Assembly: GCF_003367175.1 (NCBI RefSeq)
Contig: NZ_QRGA01000014.1
Coordinates: 62,001-126,000, forward strand
Length of the DNA stretch: 64,000 bases
Reading direction: 5' to 3'
Source of the DNA: Trinickia dinghuensis
Lineage (GTDB): Bacteria > Pseudomonadota > Gammaproteobacteria > Burkholderiales > Burkholderiaceae
Shown: in pieces, positions 40,661 through 49,642 of the stretch
Layout: each line of letters opens with the position of its first letter
How positions within the stretch are numbered: the first letter of the stretch is position 1
The notes under the pieces: generated by a model
Databases searched by the model: none
Told to the model about the DNA's origin: nothing
Seen by the model: only the letters and a program-made list of their open reading frames with translations
Made by a program: the position numbers and the translations under genes

Positions 40661-42511
40661 ATGCCTGCACACATTGAAGACTATGCTCTCGTCGGCGACG
40701 GCCATACCGCCGCGCTCGTCTCGCGTGATGGGTCGGTCGACTGGCTGTGCTGGCCGCGCTTCGATTCGGCTGCTTGTTTCGCAGCGCTGCTCGGCGAGGA
40801 GAAGCACGGCGCGTGGCGAATCGCACCCGCGCTCGGCGCGCCCGCCACGCGTACACGGCGCTATCGCGGCGAGACGCTGATTCTGGAAACGGATCACGAG
40901 ACGCCCGACGGCGCCGTCACCGTGATCGACTTCATGCCGCCCGGCAACGGGCACTCCGAATTCGTGCGCATCGTCGTGGGCAAGCGCGGCAAGGTGCCGA
41001 TGCGCATGTCGCTTACGTTGCGCTTCGACTATGGCCTTTCGGTCCCCTGGGTCACACGGCTCGCGCATGGCAACGGCATCAAGGCGGTGGTAGGGCCGGA
41101 CACCGTCGTGTTGCGCACGCCGGTCGAGCTGCATGGCGAGAACATGCACACGGTGGCGGATTTCACGGTGTCCGAAGGGGATCAGATCCCGTTTACGCTC
41201 GCCTATTCGGCGTCGCATCAGCGGCTGCCGCCCGCGAAGGACCCGCTCGCCGCGCTCGAGCACACGGAGCGGTATTGGCTCGATTGGATCGCGCAATGCG
41301 CCGTGCAGGGCCGATACGCCGAGCCGATCCGCCGTTCGCTGATCACGCTCAAGGCACTGGCCTACAAGCCGACCGGCGGCATCGTCGCCGCGCCCACCAC
41401 CTCGCTGCCCGAGCGCCTGGGGGGCTCGCGCAACTGGGACTACCGCTTCTGCTGGCTGCGCGACGCGACGATCACACTGCTCGGCTTGATGCGCTGCGGC
41501 TTCTACGATGAAGCCCGCGCTTGGCGCGTCTGGCTCGAGCGCGCGCTTGCCGGCTCGCCGGCGCAAGCCCAGATCCTATACGGCGTCGCGGGCGAGCGGC
41601 GCGTGCCCGAAATGGAGATCGACTGGCTGCCCGGCTACGAAGGCGCGGGGCCCGTGCGAATCGGCAACAAGGCGGTCGGCCAGTTGCAGCTCGACGTCTA
41701 TGGCGAAGTGATGAACGCGCTGCATCTGGCCCGCGTCGGAGGCCTGCACGCGGACGAAGACGTGTGGGCGCTGCAATGCCTGCTGCTCGAGCACCTGGAA
41801 ACGATCTGGGCCGAGCCCGACGAGGGGCTCTGGGAAGTACGCAGCGGCCCGCGCCAATTCACGTTCTCCAAGGTGATGGCGTGGGTCGCGTTCGACCGGG
41901 CGATCCGATCGGCCGAAAAGTTCAAGCTGACCGGGACGGTCGATCGCTGGCGTGCGATGCGCGATCGCATTCACGCCGACGTCTGCGACAAGGGATGGAA
42001 CGAGTCGCGCCGGACGTTCACCCAGGTGTACGGCGGCGACGAGCTCGATGCGAGCCTGCTCTTGATGCCGCTGGTGGGCTTCTTGCCGCCCGACGATCCG
42101 CGCGTCACGTCGACGACGGCGGCGATCGAGGGGGAGCTCGCATTCGAGGGATTCATCCGCCGCTACCACACGCACAAGGTCGACGACGGCATGCCGCCCG
42201 GCGAGGGTGTGTTCCTCGCCTGCAGCTTCTGGCTCGTCGACAACCTCGCGCTGCAGGGGCGCATGGACGAAGCGCATGCGATGTACGAGCGCCTGGTGCG
42301 TCTCGTCAACGACGTCGGCCTGCTCTCGGAGGAGTACGATCCGCAGACGAAGCGCTTCACCGGCAATTTTCCGCAGGCGTTTTCGCACGTCGCGCTCGTC
42401 CATACGGGCTTGAACCTGATGCGCCACGAAGAAACGATCGCGCAGGCAACCGGCCATCCGTGCGGGGAGCGGGCCGGCACGCAGGACCAGATCGACAGCG
42501 GAGCGCTCTGA
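40661..42511 (+). CDS. Glycoside hydrolase family 15 protein
   Basis: This 616-residue protein has an N-terminal beta-sandwich domain (IEDYALVGDGHTAALVSRDGSVDWLCWPRFDS) and a C-terminal (alpha/alpha)6 barrel (about 230-600) with GGSRNWDYRFCWLRDATITL. The barrel has the family-typical acidic stretches EIDWLPGYEGAGPVRIGN, LWEVR and DDGMPPGEGVFLACSFWLVD. GH15 enzymes are glucoamylases and trehalases; the bacterial cytosolic branch often acts on trehalose or short alpha-glucans. There is no signal peptide. AGGAGA lies 13 nt before the ATG. It stands alone. Confidence 0.9.
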   Translation: MPAHIEDYALVGDGHTAALVSRDGSVDWLCWPRFDSAACFAALLGEEKHGAWRIAPALGAPATRTRRYRGETLILETDHETPDGAVTVIDFMPPGNGHSEFVRIVVGKRGKVPMRMSLTLRFDYGLSVPWVTRLAHGNGIKAVVGPDTVVLRTPVELHGENMHTVADFTVSEGDQIPFTLAYSASHQRLPPAKDPLAALEHTERYWLDWIAQCAVQGRYAEPIRRSLITLKALAYKPTGGIVAAPTTSLPERLGGSRNWDYRFCWLRDATITLLGLMRCGFYDEARAWRVWLERALAGSPAQAQILYGVAGERRVPEMEIDWLPGYEGAGPVRIGNKAVGQLQLDVYGEVMNALHLARVGGLHADEDVWALQCLLLEHLETIWAEPDEGLWEVRSGPRQFTFSKVMAWVAFDRAIRSAEKFKLTGTVDRWRAMRDRIHADVCDKGWNESRRTFTQVYGGDELDASLLLMPLVGFLPPDDPRVTSTTAAIEGELAFEGFIRRYHTHKVDDGMPPGEGVFLACSFWLVDNLALQGRMDEAHAMYERLVRLVNDVGLLSEEYDPQTKRFTGNFPQAFSHVALVHTGLNLMRHEETIAQATGHPCGERAGTQDQIDSGAL

Positions 42512-42821
42512 CGCACTGACATTCGGCGCCCGCATCGGGTGTCCGCATCGCATCCGGGGTCCGACGCCCCTGTGTGCGGCGGCGCCTCGACGTTCGATCT
42601 CGCGGCTCCCTCTAATATCGGCACGATTGCTGCGCAGCAGTATTCGGGAAAGTCCCCGGCCGAGAGGGGCGATTGCTGCATTGCACCAACCTCCTTTCTC
42701 CTTTATCATCAATCGAGTAATACGACTAATACCGCCACGAGCAACCGTTCGGTACATCCAGCCGCGACGCCGAGCGCCGCATTTTGATTGCCCCGTCCCT
42801 ACCCCGCGGGAGCCCCAAGCC
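42512..42821. other. Intergenic region upstream of phaZ
   Basis: There is no gene in these 310 bp. They hold two related sites: the palindrome TGCTGCGCAGCA (42628-42639) and TTGCTGCATTGCACCAA (42673-42689). Both begin with CGATTGCTGC, 45 bp apart, and resemble PhaR-type TGC...GCA operators. The remaining sequence shows no promoter I would rely on. Confidence 0.45.
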
Positions 42822-44099
42822 ATGCTTTACCAGTTTTACGAATTTCAGCGCGCGCTCTTCAATCCGTTGACCGCCTGGGCGCAAGCCGCCTCGAAGTCGT
42901 TTGCGAATCCGGCCAGCCCCTTTGCCTACGTGCCCGGCGCGACACGTCTTTCCGCCGGCTATGAATTGATGTACCGGCTCGGTAAGGATTATGAAAAGCC
43001 CGAGTTCAATATTCATCAAATTGTCAAAGACGGCCATAACATTCCGATCATCGAGCAAACGATCGTCGAAAAGCCGTTCTGCCGGCTCCTGCGCTTCAAG
43101 CGTTTTGCCGACGACACCGAGGCAGTCGCGCAACTGAAGGACGAACCGATCGTGCTCGTCTGCGCGCCGCTGTCGGGCCACCATTCGACGCTGCTGCGCG
43201 ACACGGTGCGCACGCTGCTGCAGGACCACAAGGTGTACATCACGGACTGGGTGGACGCGCGCATGGTCCCGCTCGAGAACGGCCCGTTCCATCTCGACGA
43301 CTACGTCGCCTACATCCAGGAATTCATCCGCCACATCGGCGCGAAGAATCTGCACGTGCTGTCCGTCTGCCAGCCGACCGTCCCGGTGCTCGCCGCGATT
43401 TCGCTGATGGCGAGCCGCGGCGAGGATACGCCGCGCACGATGACGATGATGGGCGGCCCGATCGACGCGCGGCGCAGCCCCACGTCGGTCAACTCGCTGG
43501 CGATGCAGCACTCGTACCAGTGGTTCGAAAACAACGTGATTCACACGGTGCCGTCGAACTACCCGGGCTTCGGGCGTCACGTCTATCCCGGCTTCCTGCA
43601 GCACGCGGGCTTCGTCGCGATGAACCCTGAGCGCCATGCCGCATCGCATTGGGACTTCTATCAAAGCATGCTGCGCGGCGACGAAGACGACGCCGAGGCT
43701 CACCGCCGCTTTTACGACGAGTACAACGCGGTGCTCGACATGGCCGCCGAGTACTACCTCGACACGATCCGCATCGTGTTCCAGGAATTCCGTCTGGCCG
43801 AGGGCACGTGGGAAATCGACGGCGAACTCGTTCGTCCGCAGGACATCAAGAAGACGGCGCTCTTTACGATCGAGGGCGAACTCGACGATATCTCGGGCAG
43901 CGGACAAACGCGCGCCGCGCACGATCTGTGCACCGGCCTTCCGAAGAAGGACAAGCACCACTTTACCGCCGAGAAGTGCGGCCACTACGGCATCTTCTCG
44001 GGCCGCCGCTGGCGCACGATCATCTACCCGCAATTGCGCGACTTCATTCTCGAGCACAACAAGGAAACGAAACGCTCGCGCGAGCCGATCGAAGCGTGA
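42822..44099 (+). CDS. phaZ: Intracellular polyhydroxyalkanoate depolymerase
   Basis: This 425-residue enzyme mobilises native PHB granules. The catalytic nucleophile is Cys183 in VLSVCQPTVPV, the Cys-variant lipase box of intracellular depolymerases such as Ralstonia PhaZ1. The N-terminal MLYQFYEFQRALFNPLTAWA and the C-terminal KHHFTAEKCGHYGIFSGRRWR (with catalytic His) also fit. There is no signal peptide. Length is normal for the family. The start is the first ATG in the conserved N-terminus. A perfect 14-bp-stem terminator follows. Confidence 0.95.
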   Translation: MLYQFYEFQRALFNPLTAWAQAASKSFANPASPFAYVPGATRLSAGYELMYRLGKDYEKPEFNIHQIVKDGHNIPIIEQTIVEKPFCRLLRFKRFADDTEAVAQLKDEPIVLVCAPLSGHHSTLLRDTVRTLLQDHKVYITDWVDARMVPLENGPFHLDDYVAYIQEFIRHIGAKNLHVLSVCQPTVPVLAAISLMASRGEDTPRTMTMMGGPIDARRSPTSVNSLAMQHSYQWFENNVIHTVPSNYPGFGRHVYPGFLQHAGFVAMNPERHAASHWDFYQSMLRGDEDDAEAHRRFYDEYNAVLDMAAEYYLDTIRIVFQEFRLAEGTWEIDGELVRPQDIKKTALFTIEGELDDISGSGQTRAAHDLCTGLPKKDKHHFTAEKCGHYGIFSGRRWRTIIYPQLRDFILEHNKETKRSREPIEA

Positions 44100-44129
44100 C
44101 GCAACGATAGGCCGACGGGCTGACGGATA

Positions 44130-44160
44130 GGCCGGCGCGCGTCTTTGACGCGCGCCGGCC
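44130..44160. terminator. Perfect hairpin terminator between phaZ and the TetR gene
   Basis: GGCCGGCGCGCGTC and GACGCGCGCCGGCC form a perfect 14-bp stem with a TTT loop, followed by TATTTGCTTATTT. It lies between convergent genes and can probably serve both. Confidence 0.85.
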
Positions 44161-44167
44161 TATTTGC

Positions 44168-44800
44168 TTATTTGCGCATCAGATACGCCAGCAGCAGTTC
44201 GGTGTTCATGCGCACCATCTCGGCGCGTTCCGACGCCGAACTGAAATCGCGGCCCAGCGAAGCTTCGAGCGTGAAGCGATTCGACACGATGTAGTAGCCG
44301 AGCCCCGACAGCGCGACGTACAAGCGCAGCGGATCGATGTTCGAGCGAAATAACCCGGCCCGCTGCCCCCGGTCGAGAATCGAAGACAGCGTGGCCACCA
44401 TCGGCGAAATCATTTCGCGGATACGCGGCGATTTTTGGATATAGCGTGCTTCGTGCAGATTTTCGTTGTTGATGAGACGCAGCAAATCGGGGTGATCGCG
44501 ATAGTAGTCCCAAACGAAATGGGCAAGCCGCGTGATGGCCTCGACCGGGGCGACGCCGTTCAGATCGAGCGTCTTTTCCGCGTCGGTGAGCGCGCCGAAA
44601 GCATGTTCGAGTACTGCCGTGAATAGCTGCTCTTTGCTACCGAAGTAGTAATAGAGCATCCGCTCGTTCGTCTCCGCCCTGCGAGCAATTTGATCGACGC
44701 GCGCGCCGAACAAACCACCACTTGCGAATTCCTCGGCCGCCGCGAGCAGAATACGGCGCCGCGTACCTTCTGGATCTCTTTTGATTTTCGATTGATTCAT
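44168..44800 (-). CDS. TetR/AcrR family transcriptional regulator
   Basis: This 210-residue repressor has the N-terminal TetR HTH (RRRILLAAAEEFASGGLFGARVDQIARRAETNERMLYYYFGSKEQL, residues about 14-58) and an all-helical ligand domain. That domain includes DLLRLINNENLHEARYIQKSP, a segment of the DUF1956/RutR-like groups. The start has AAGGCC upstream, with a matching promoter about 130 bp away. It is convergent with phaZ and divergent from rsxB; its target is not evident. Confidence 0.9.
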   Translation of the reverse strand: MNQSKIKRDPEGTRRRILLAAAEEFASGGLFGARVDQIARRAETNERMLYYYFGSKEQLFTAVLEHAFGALTDAEKTLDLNGVAPVEAITRLAHFVWDYYRDHPDLLRLINNENLHEARYIQKSPRIREMISPMVATLSSILDRGQRAGLFRSNIDPLRLYVALSGLGYYIVSNRFTLEASLGRDFSSASERAEMVRMNTELLLAYLMRK

Positions 44801-45101
44801 GGTGGCCTTTTTGCTTCGTGAGCCGCGTTGCCCCGCCACGCGTCCGGCCCTCCTCCACCCTATGCCGGAAACGTGAACGAGCGCGCCATTTTTCTGAGAA
44901 ACTCCGTGCGTCTCGTGCGAAAAAGCGCTTCGATTATGGCACAAGGGTGACCGATGGCAATCCGGGAAATCGGCGATAATGCGCTCTTTTCCCGCACGCT
45001 GAGCGCACCGCCGCCGCTCGAGGCCCGAGCCGGGCGCGACGCGTCCTCGGGCCGGCGCAATACGCGGCCCGCGTGCTTCTTGATGTCTTGATGTTCAGAA
45101 C
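44801..45101. other. Divergent intergenic region between the TetR gene and rsxB
   Basis: No coding sequence is seen. It contains the minus-strand promoter listed separately and a plus-strand GATAAT at 44975-44980 that may serve rsxB. No clear palindromic TetR operator could be picked out. Confidence 0.4.
44933..44960 (-). promoter_or_regulatory. Sigma-70 promoter of the TetR gene
   Basis: The minus strand has TTGCCA (44955-44960) and CATAAT (44933-44938) with a 16-bp spacer. Transcription start would be near 44927, giving a leader of about 127 nt. Confidence 0.5.
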
Positions 45102-45953
45102 GTGACCGATCGTGTGACTCTCGCAGACCGCATCGAGGATCTGCTCCCGCAAACGCAATGCACGAAGTGCGGCTACGCCGGCTGCCGGCCTTATGCCGAG
45201 GCCGTCGCAAGCGGCGAGGCCGAATATAACCAATGCCCGCCCGGCGGCGTGCAAGGCATCGCGCGCCTGGCCGCCTTGCTCGGCAAAAACGTCGTTGCCT
45301 TGAACCCCGCCAACGGCGAGGAGCGCGCACGGCCGGTGGCCGTCATCGACGAAACGCTTTGCATCGGCTGCACGCTGTGCATGCAGGCTTGCCCCGTCGA
45401 TGCGATCGTCGGCGCGCCCAAGCTCATGCATACGGTTGTCGCCGAACTTTGCACGGGCTGCGATCTGTGCGTGCCGCCGTGTCCCGTCGACTGCATCGAG
45501 ATGGTGCCCGTGACCGGCGAGCGCACGGGCTGGGATGCGTGGAACGAGGCGCAGGCCGATGCGGCCCGCTTGCGCCACGATCGCCGCGCCGCGCGGCTCG
45601 CGCGCGAGCGGCAAGCCGCCGAGGCACGCGCGGCGGCCCGCCGCGCGCAGGCGGCCGCGGGCTCGGCCGAATCAGCCGAAACCGCCAAATCGGCCGCGCA
45701 AGCGCCTACGGACGATGAAGCCGCGAAGAAGCGCGCCATCATCCAAGCCGCGCTCGAGCGCGCACGCCAAAAGAAGGAAGCGCTGGCGGCTCAAGGCGTC
45801 GCGCCGAAGAACATCGCCAACGTCAGCGCCGAAGTCCAAGCGCAGATCGATGCGGCCGAAGCGCGTCGGCAACGTCTCGGCGCCGCCGCGGATGCGAACG
45901 GCGGCCCGCCGGGTGCCGATGCGCCGCCCCCGCCCGCCGACGACGATCGCTGA
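45102..45953 (+). CDS. rsxB: RnfB/RsxB-type ferredoxin (stand-alone)
   Basis: This 283-residue iron-sulfur protein has the Fe4S4 domain of RnfB (CTKCGYAGC ... C, about 20-45) and a 2[4Fe-4S] ferredoxin domain ([12 protein letters not shown] and [12 protein letters not shown], about 87-130). It lacks the N-terminal membrane helix of canonical RnfB. It has a C-terminal Ala/Arg/Glu-rich coiled-coil tail of about 140 residues. None of rnfA, C, D, G, E is nearby, as is usual in Burkholderiales. The partner is unknown. The GTG start is the only reasonable one. nth follows after 40 bp. Confidence 0.88.
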   Translation: MTDRVTLADRIEDLLPQTQCTKCGYAGCRPYAEAVASGEAEYNQCPPGGVQGIARLAALLGKNVVALNPANGEERARPVAVIDETLCIGCTLCMQACPVDAIVGAPKLMHTVVAELCTGCDLCVPPCPVDCIEMVPVTGERTGWDAWNEAQADAARLRHDRRAARLARERQAAEARAAARRAQAAAGSAESAETAKSAAQAPTDDEAAKKRAIIQAALERARQKKEALAAQGVAPKNIANVSAEVQAQIDAAEARRQRLGAAADANGGPPGADAPPPPADDDR

Positions 45954-45993
45954 ACCCTTTCCCCGCCCGCCACCCTGCCCGCCCGAGCGCCGC

Positions 45994-46638
45994 ATGAACG
46001 CACAAAAACGACGCGCCATCTACGAGACGCTGCAAAGCCTCGATCCGCATCCGACGACCGAGCTCGAATACCGGACGCCGTTCGAATTGCTGATCGCGGT
46101 CATGCTGTCCGCGCAGGCCACCGACGTCGGGGTCAACAAGGCCACGCGCAAGATGTTTCCCGTCGCGAATACGCCGCGGGCCATGCTCGAACTCGGCGAA
46201 GCGGGCGTCACCGAGTACATCAAGACGATCGGGCTGTACCGGACCAAGGCCAAAAACGTCATCGCCACGAGCCGCATTTTGCTCGAGCAGTACGGCGGCG
46301 AAGTCCCGGCCGAACGCGAAGCGCTGGAAGGTCTGCCCGGCGTGGGCCGCAAGACGGCGAACGTCGTGCTCAATACGGCGTTCGGGCAGCCGACCATCGC
46401 CGTCGACACCCACATCTTCCGCGTCTCCAATCGAACGGGACTGGCACCGGGAAAAGACGTCCGCGCCGTCGAAACGGCGCTCGAGAAATTCACGCCGTCC
46501 GAGTTCCGCCAAGATGCGCATCACTGGCTGATCCTGCACGGCCGCTACGTCTGCAAGGCGCGCCGGCCCGAATGCTGGCACTGCGCGATCGAGCCGCTGT
46601 GCGAGTACCGGCCGAAAACGCCGCCGCCGGAGCTTTGA
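45994..46638 (+). CDS. nth: Endonuclease III
   Basis: This 214-residue DNA glycosylase/AP lyase removes oxidised pyrimidines. It has the helix-hairpin-helix LEGLPGVGRKTANVVL with the catalytic Lys, the Asp in AVDTHIFRVSNR, and the C-terminal [4Fe-4S] ligands C-x6-C-x2-C-x5-C (VCKARRPECWHCAIEPLCEY). Length is standard. Pairing with rsxB is the common proteobacterial arrangement (rnf-nth) and may hint at electron supply to an Fe-S protein. A GC-rich hairpin follows. Confidence 0.97.
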   Translation: MNAQKRRAIYETLQSLDPHPTTELEYRTPFELLIAVMLSAQATDVGVNKATRKMFPVANTPRAMLELGEAGVTEYIKTIGLYRTKAKNVIATSRILLEQYGGEVPAEREALEGLPGVGRKTANVVLNTAFGQPTIAVDTHIFRVSNRTGLAPGKDVRAVETALEKFTPSEFRQDAHHWLILHGRYVCKARRPECWHCAIEPLCEYRPKTPPPEL

Positions 46639-46639
46639 C

Positions 46640-46660
46640 GCTGGCCGGCGCCGGATGCCG
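46640..46660. terminator. GC hairpin after nth
   Basis: GGCCGGC pairs with GCCGGCC over 7 bp with a 7-nt loop right after the nth stop, between convergent genes. No U-tract, so a low-confidence terminator. Confidence 0.3.
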
Positions 46661-46749
46661 GCCCCTGCTCGCCTAAGCCGCGCATCACCGCCAGCAAGCC
46701 GCACGGCAATCCGCAGCCGGGTTCGAGCGCCGCGTCGGAGAGCGTCGCT

Positions 46750-47682
46750 TCAGAGATTGGCTTCGAGCGGGACGGCCTCGTCGGGCGGCCCACCCCCGGC
46801 GCGCACCAGCCACAGCACCGCCGCGAGCACGGCCGCACCGCCGAACCACTGAAGCGGCGTCAACCGCTCGCCGAGCAAAATCGCCGCGAGCAGGACGGTA
46901 ACGACGGGCTCGAGCGTCGACAGCATCGACGTGCGCGCGGCCCCGAGCCGCGGCAGTCCGGCGAAGAAAGCAAGCATCGCGGTGACCGTCGAGACCAGCG
47001 CGATCGCGACGACCGCCGCCCAGCCGGATGGGGTCGCCGGCAAATGCGGCGGCGCACCCGACAGCGTGCGGACGATCGACACGCCGCTGAACACGGCGGC
47101 CGCGGACAAGCAGACGATGGCCGTCGTCGCGAGCGGATCGACGCCCGGCGTCACGCGCGCGCCGGCCACGATATAGAGCGAGTAGACCACGGCCGCCGTT
47201 AGCGAGAGCGCAATGCCGAGCGGTTCGCCGTGGCCGCCGCCGACCATCAGCGCCGAACCCGCCAGGCACAGCACGAGCGCGGCGGCCTTCACGCGCGTCA
47301 GGCGCTCGCCGAGCCAGAGCGCCGCCAGTAGCGTGACGAAAGCCGGATACAGATACAGCAGCAGCGCAACAAGGCTCGCCTCGGCGTGCTGCAGTGCGAT
47401 GAAATAGCAGAGCGACTGGCCGACGTAGCCGATCGAGCCCATCGCAACGATGCCCGCGAGCGTGCGCCCACGCGGCCATTGCACGCCGCGCCGGTGCGCG
47501 ATGGCCGCGAGCAGCGTCCCGCCGATGAGAAAGCGCAGGGTCAGCAAACCGAGCACGTCGGTGCCGCCGGCATAGGCATAGCGGCCGAAGATCGCCATCG
47601 CGCCGAAAGCACTGGCGGACAAGGCCACGAGCAAGGCGCCGCGCAGCGTGTCGGCGCGCGCGGGAGGGGTGGGAGCAAGCAT
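46750..47682 (-). CDS. EamA/DMT superfamily transporter
   Basis: This 310-residue inner-membrane protein has ten hydrophobic helices in two EamA repeats (about 17-150 and 160-300). The helix-4 motif ASLVALLLYLYPAFVTLLAALWLGERLT is repeated as TSMLSTLEPVVTVLLAAILLGERLT. DMT carriers export amino acids or metabolites; the cargo is unknown. The start MLAPTPPARADTLRGAL is taken at the ATG before the first helix, as the upstream extension is Arg/Ser-rich and unconserved. Confidence 0.9.
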   Translation of the reverse strand: MLAPTPPARADTLRGALLVALSASAFGAMAIFGRYAYAGGTDVLGLLTLRFLIGGTLLAAIAHRRGVQWPRGRTLAGIVAMGSIGYVGQSLCYFIALQHAEASLVALLLYLYPAFVTLLAALWLGERLTRVKAAALVLCLAGSALMVGGGHGEPLGIALSLTAAVVYSLYIVAGARVTPGVDPLATTAIVCLSAAAVFSGVSIVRTLSGAPPHLPATPSGWAAVVAIALVSTVTAMLAFFAGLPRLGAARTSMLSTLEPVVTVLLAAILLGERLTPLQWFGGAAVLAAVLWLVRAGGGPPDEAVPLEANL

Positions 47683-47979
47683 GGGGAAGGGGCTGCTGTT
47701 GTCTCGGTTGCTATCGTGGTCGTTGCGGCGGCTGCGCGGACGTCGTTCGGTGGTTGTTGCCCTGGACGCCGCGGCGAGGAACGAAAGGCCGCACACGAGA
47801 CGCGTTCCACGCGGCCGGCGCGCGTCCGAGGATTCTACCCGCGCGCCGCCGAGCCGGCCGGCAACGCCCTATCGCGCCGCGGCGTAAAATGGCGGACTGG
47901 CCGTACGCGGAGGGCGCAGGCCCAAGACCAAGGCCGCGCCGCGCGACACCCCTGATAGAAAGAAAGGTCGATTCCCACG

Positions 47980-48411
47980 ATGTTCAATCCGAGCCGCGAC
48001 GAAGTCCGACGCTTTTTCATCGATACCTGGCGCAAGCAGCGCGCGGGCGAAATTCTGACGCCGCTCGAAGCGATCGCGGCCGATTGGATCGTCGAGCACC
48101 CCGAATACCACGCCGAACTGTCGGACGAAGCGACAGCCTCGGCCGACTATTCGCCCGAAGCCGGCCGCACGAATCCGTTCTTGCACCTGTCGATGCATCT
48201 GGCCATCAGCGAGCAGCTCTCGATCGATCAGCCACCCGGCATCCGCGCGGCCCACGACCGGCTCGCCGCCCGGCTCGGATCGACGCACGAGGCGCAGCAC
48301 GCGATCATGGACTGCCTCGGAGAGACGATCTGGGAAGCCCAGCGCAGCAACACGCCGCCCGACACTGACGCCTATCTCGCCCGCATCGAGCGGCGCGCAT
48401 CGCGGGATTGA
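47980..48411 (+). CDS. DUF1841 family protein
   Basis: This 143-residue soluble protein shows the DUF1841 pattern: MFNPSRDEVRRFFIDTWRKQRAG, DWIVEHPEYH, NPFLHLSMHLAISEQLSIDQPPGI (conserved His) and QHAIMDCLGETIWEAQRSN. The family is found in beta/gammaproteobacteria and has no known function. It is divergent from the EamA transporter gene and convergent with the cytochrome genes. A TAAAAT at 47885-47890 is a possible -10. Confidence 0.92.
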   Translation: MFNPSRDEVRRFFIDTWRKQRAGEILTPLEAIAADWIVEHPEYHAELSDEATASADYSPEAGRTNPFLHLSMHLAISEQLSIDQPPGIRAAHDRLAARLGSTHEAQHAIMDCLGETIWEAQRSNTPPDTDAYLARIERRASRD

Positions 48412-48516
48412 GCCGAGGAACGGAAGAGGCCTGTGGCACGCCTGCGACACGTTGTCGCAGGTGCGGTTTTCGAGCCATTTCCAAGCGTTTTCGCCTCGAA
48501 TTGCGGCAAATCCGCA

Positions 48517-48549
48517 ACAAAAAAACACCCCGCCGAAGCGGGGTGTTTT
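48517..48549 (-). terminator. Bidirectional terminator after the cytochrome c pair
   Basis: AAAACACCCCGC pairs with GCGGGGTGTTTT (12 bp) around a 4-nt CGAA/TTCG loop. On the minus strand it is followed by TTTG, giving a run of seven T. It lies 36 bp after the second cytochrome stop and also faces the DUF1841 transcript. Confidence 0.9.
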
Positions 48550-48584
48550 GCATTGAAGCCGGTGGCGGCGCGCGGCGCCTGCCC

Positions 48585-48965
48585 TTACTTCTTGTCGACC
48601 AGATCGCCCGGGAGCGATTCGAGGTACGCGCCGATGTCCTTCATGTCGCTCAGCGACAAGCTTTGCACCTGCGCCTGCATGATCGGGTTGCTGCGCCCGA
48701 AGTTCGGGTTGCCCGTGCCCGTCTGGTACGCGCGCAGCGCCCAGTAGATGTAATCCGCATGCTGGCCGGCCAGCTTCGGATAATCGTTGCTGACGGGCTT
48801 GGTGAACGTGGCCCCGTGGCAGGCCGCGCAGTTATGGGATTCGACGAGCGCCTTGCCGTTGTCGATGCTCGCCGCGTGGGCCGTACCGATCGCGCCTACG
48901 GCCGCGACGAGCGCTGCCCCTGCAGCCTTGGCGACGAAGCGCAGTGCCTGATCAGGCTTGTTCAT
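48585..48965 (-). CDS. Class I c-type cytochrome
   Basis: This 126-residue periplasmic protein has a signal peptide ending AIGTAHA-A, a single heme site CAACH and a distal Met ligand in the C-terminal half (SNPIMQAQVQSLS). This is the small c5/c553-like monoheme type. It ends in GAYLESLPGDLVDKK. It probably shuttles electrons to a terminal oxidase; the partner is unknown. It follows a second cytochrome gene by 51 bp and the pair shares a terminator. Confidence 0.9.
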   Translation of the reverse strand: MNKPDQALRFVAKAAGAALVAAVGAIGTAHAASIDNGKALVESHNCAACHGATFTKPVSNDYPKLAGQHADYIYWALRAYQTGTGNPNFGRSNPIMQAQVQSLSLSDMKDIGAYLESLPGDLVDKK

Positions 48966-49016
48966 GAATTCTCCTATCCCGCGAAATGAGGTAGCTGAAA
49001 GCGGCCGAGAGGACGG

Positions 49017-49385
49017 TCACTTGTCGGGATTGTTCTGCGACGCCGCCGTCTGGGACGAATAGTACGCCGCGATATCGGCGATATCCTGATCCGACAGCGA
49101 GGAGGCGATCGCGTGCATCGTCTGGAAGTGGCGATCGTCCTTCTTGTACTCGTGCAGCGCGTTTTCGAGGTATTGCTGGTTCTGGCCGCCGAGCTTCGGC
49201 ACGCGATAGACCTCGGGGAACGCCGTGCGGTAGTCGGGAATGCCGTGGCAACCGATGCACATCGCGACCTTGCCCTGGCCCGCCTTGGCGTTGCCGACCA
49301 CATCGGCCGCCTGCGCGCTCACCGCAAACCCCGCCAGCGCGGCGAGCGCTGCGGTCACGACATGTTTGCCGACGAAAGAGTTCAT
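49017..49385 (-). CDS. Class I c-type cytochrome
   Basis: This 122-residue protein has a signal peptide (FVGKHVVTAALAALAGFAVSAQA), heme motif CIGCH and Met ligand in FQTMHAIASSLSDQDIADIAAYY, the cytochrome c553/c4-half pattern. It is the first gene of a two-cytochrome minus-strand operon; both are monoheme, so together they resemble a split diheme c4. Function is electron transfer in the periplasm, with donor and acceptor unknown. Confidence 0.9.
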   Translation of the reverse strand: MNSFVGKHVVTAALAALAGFAVSAQAADVVGNAKAGQGKVAMCIGCHGIPDYRTAFPEVYRVPKLGGQNQQYLENALHEYKKDDRHFQTMHAIASSLSDQDIADIAAYYSSQTAASQNNPDK

Positions 49386-49642
49386 AGGTTCTAACCTGGC
49401 TTGAGGGGAAACGAGCGCCCGCTACATCCCGCGGGCAAATGGCGCTGCGCCGTTCTTGTTGTCGATACCGCAACGAGCGGCCAAAAAAATCGCGGTGATT
49501 GTACCGCGCCGCTCGGCTGGGCGTCCACCCGGCTCGGCCGGGCCGTCGCCGGGCGCGAGCCGTCCGACACGATAATGCGGACCGGCAAAGTCGCCTAGCC
49601 CTTCTGACTTATACTGGGTTTTTTTCCATCGAGCAGACCGCC

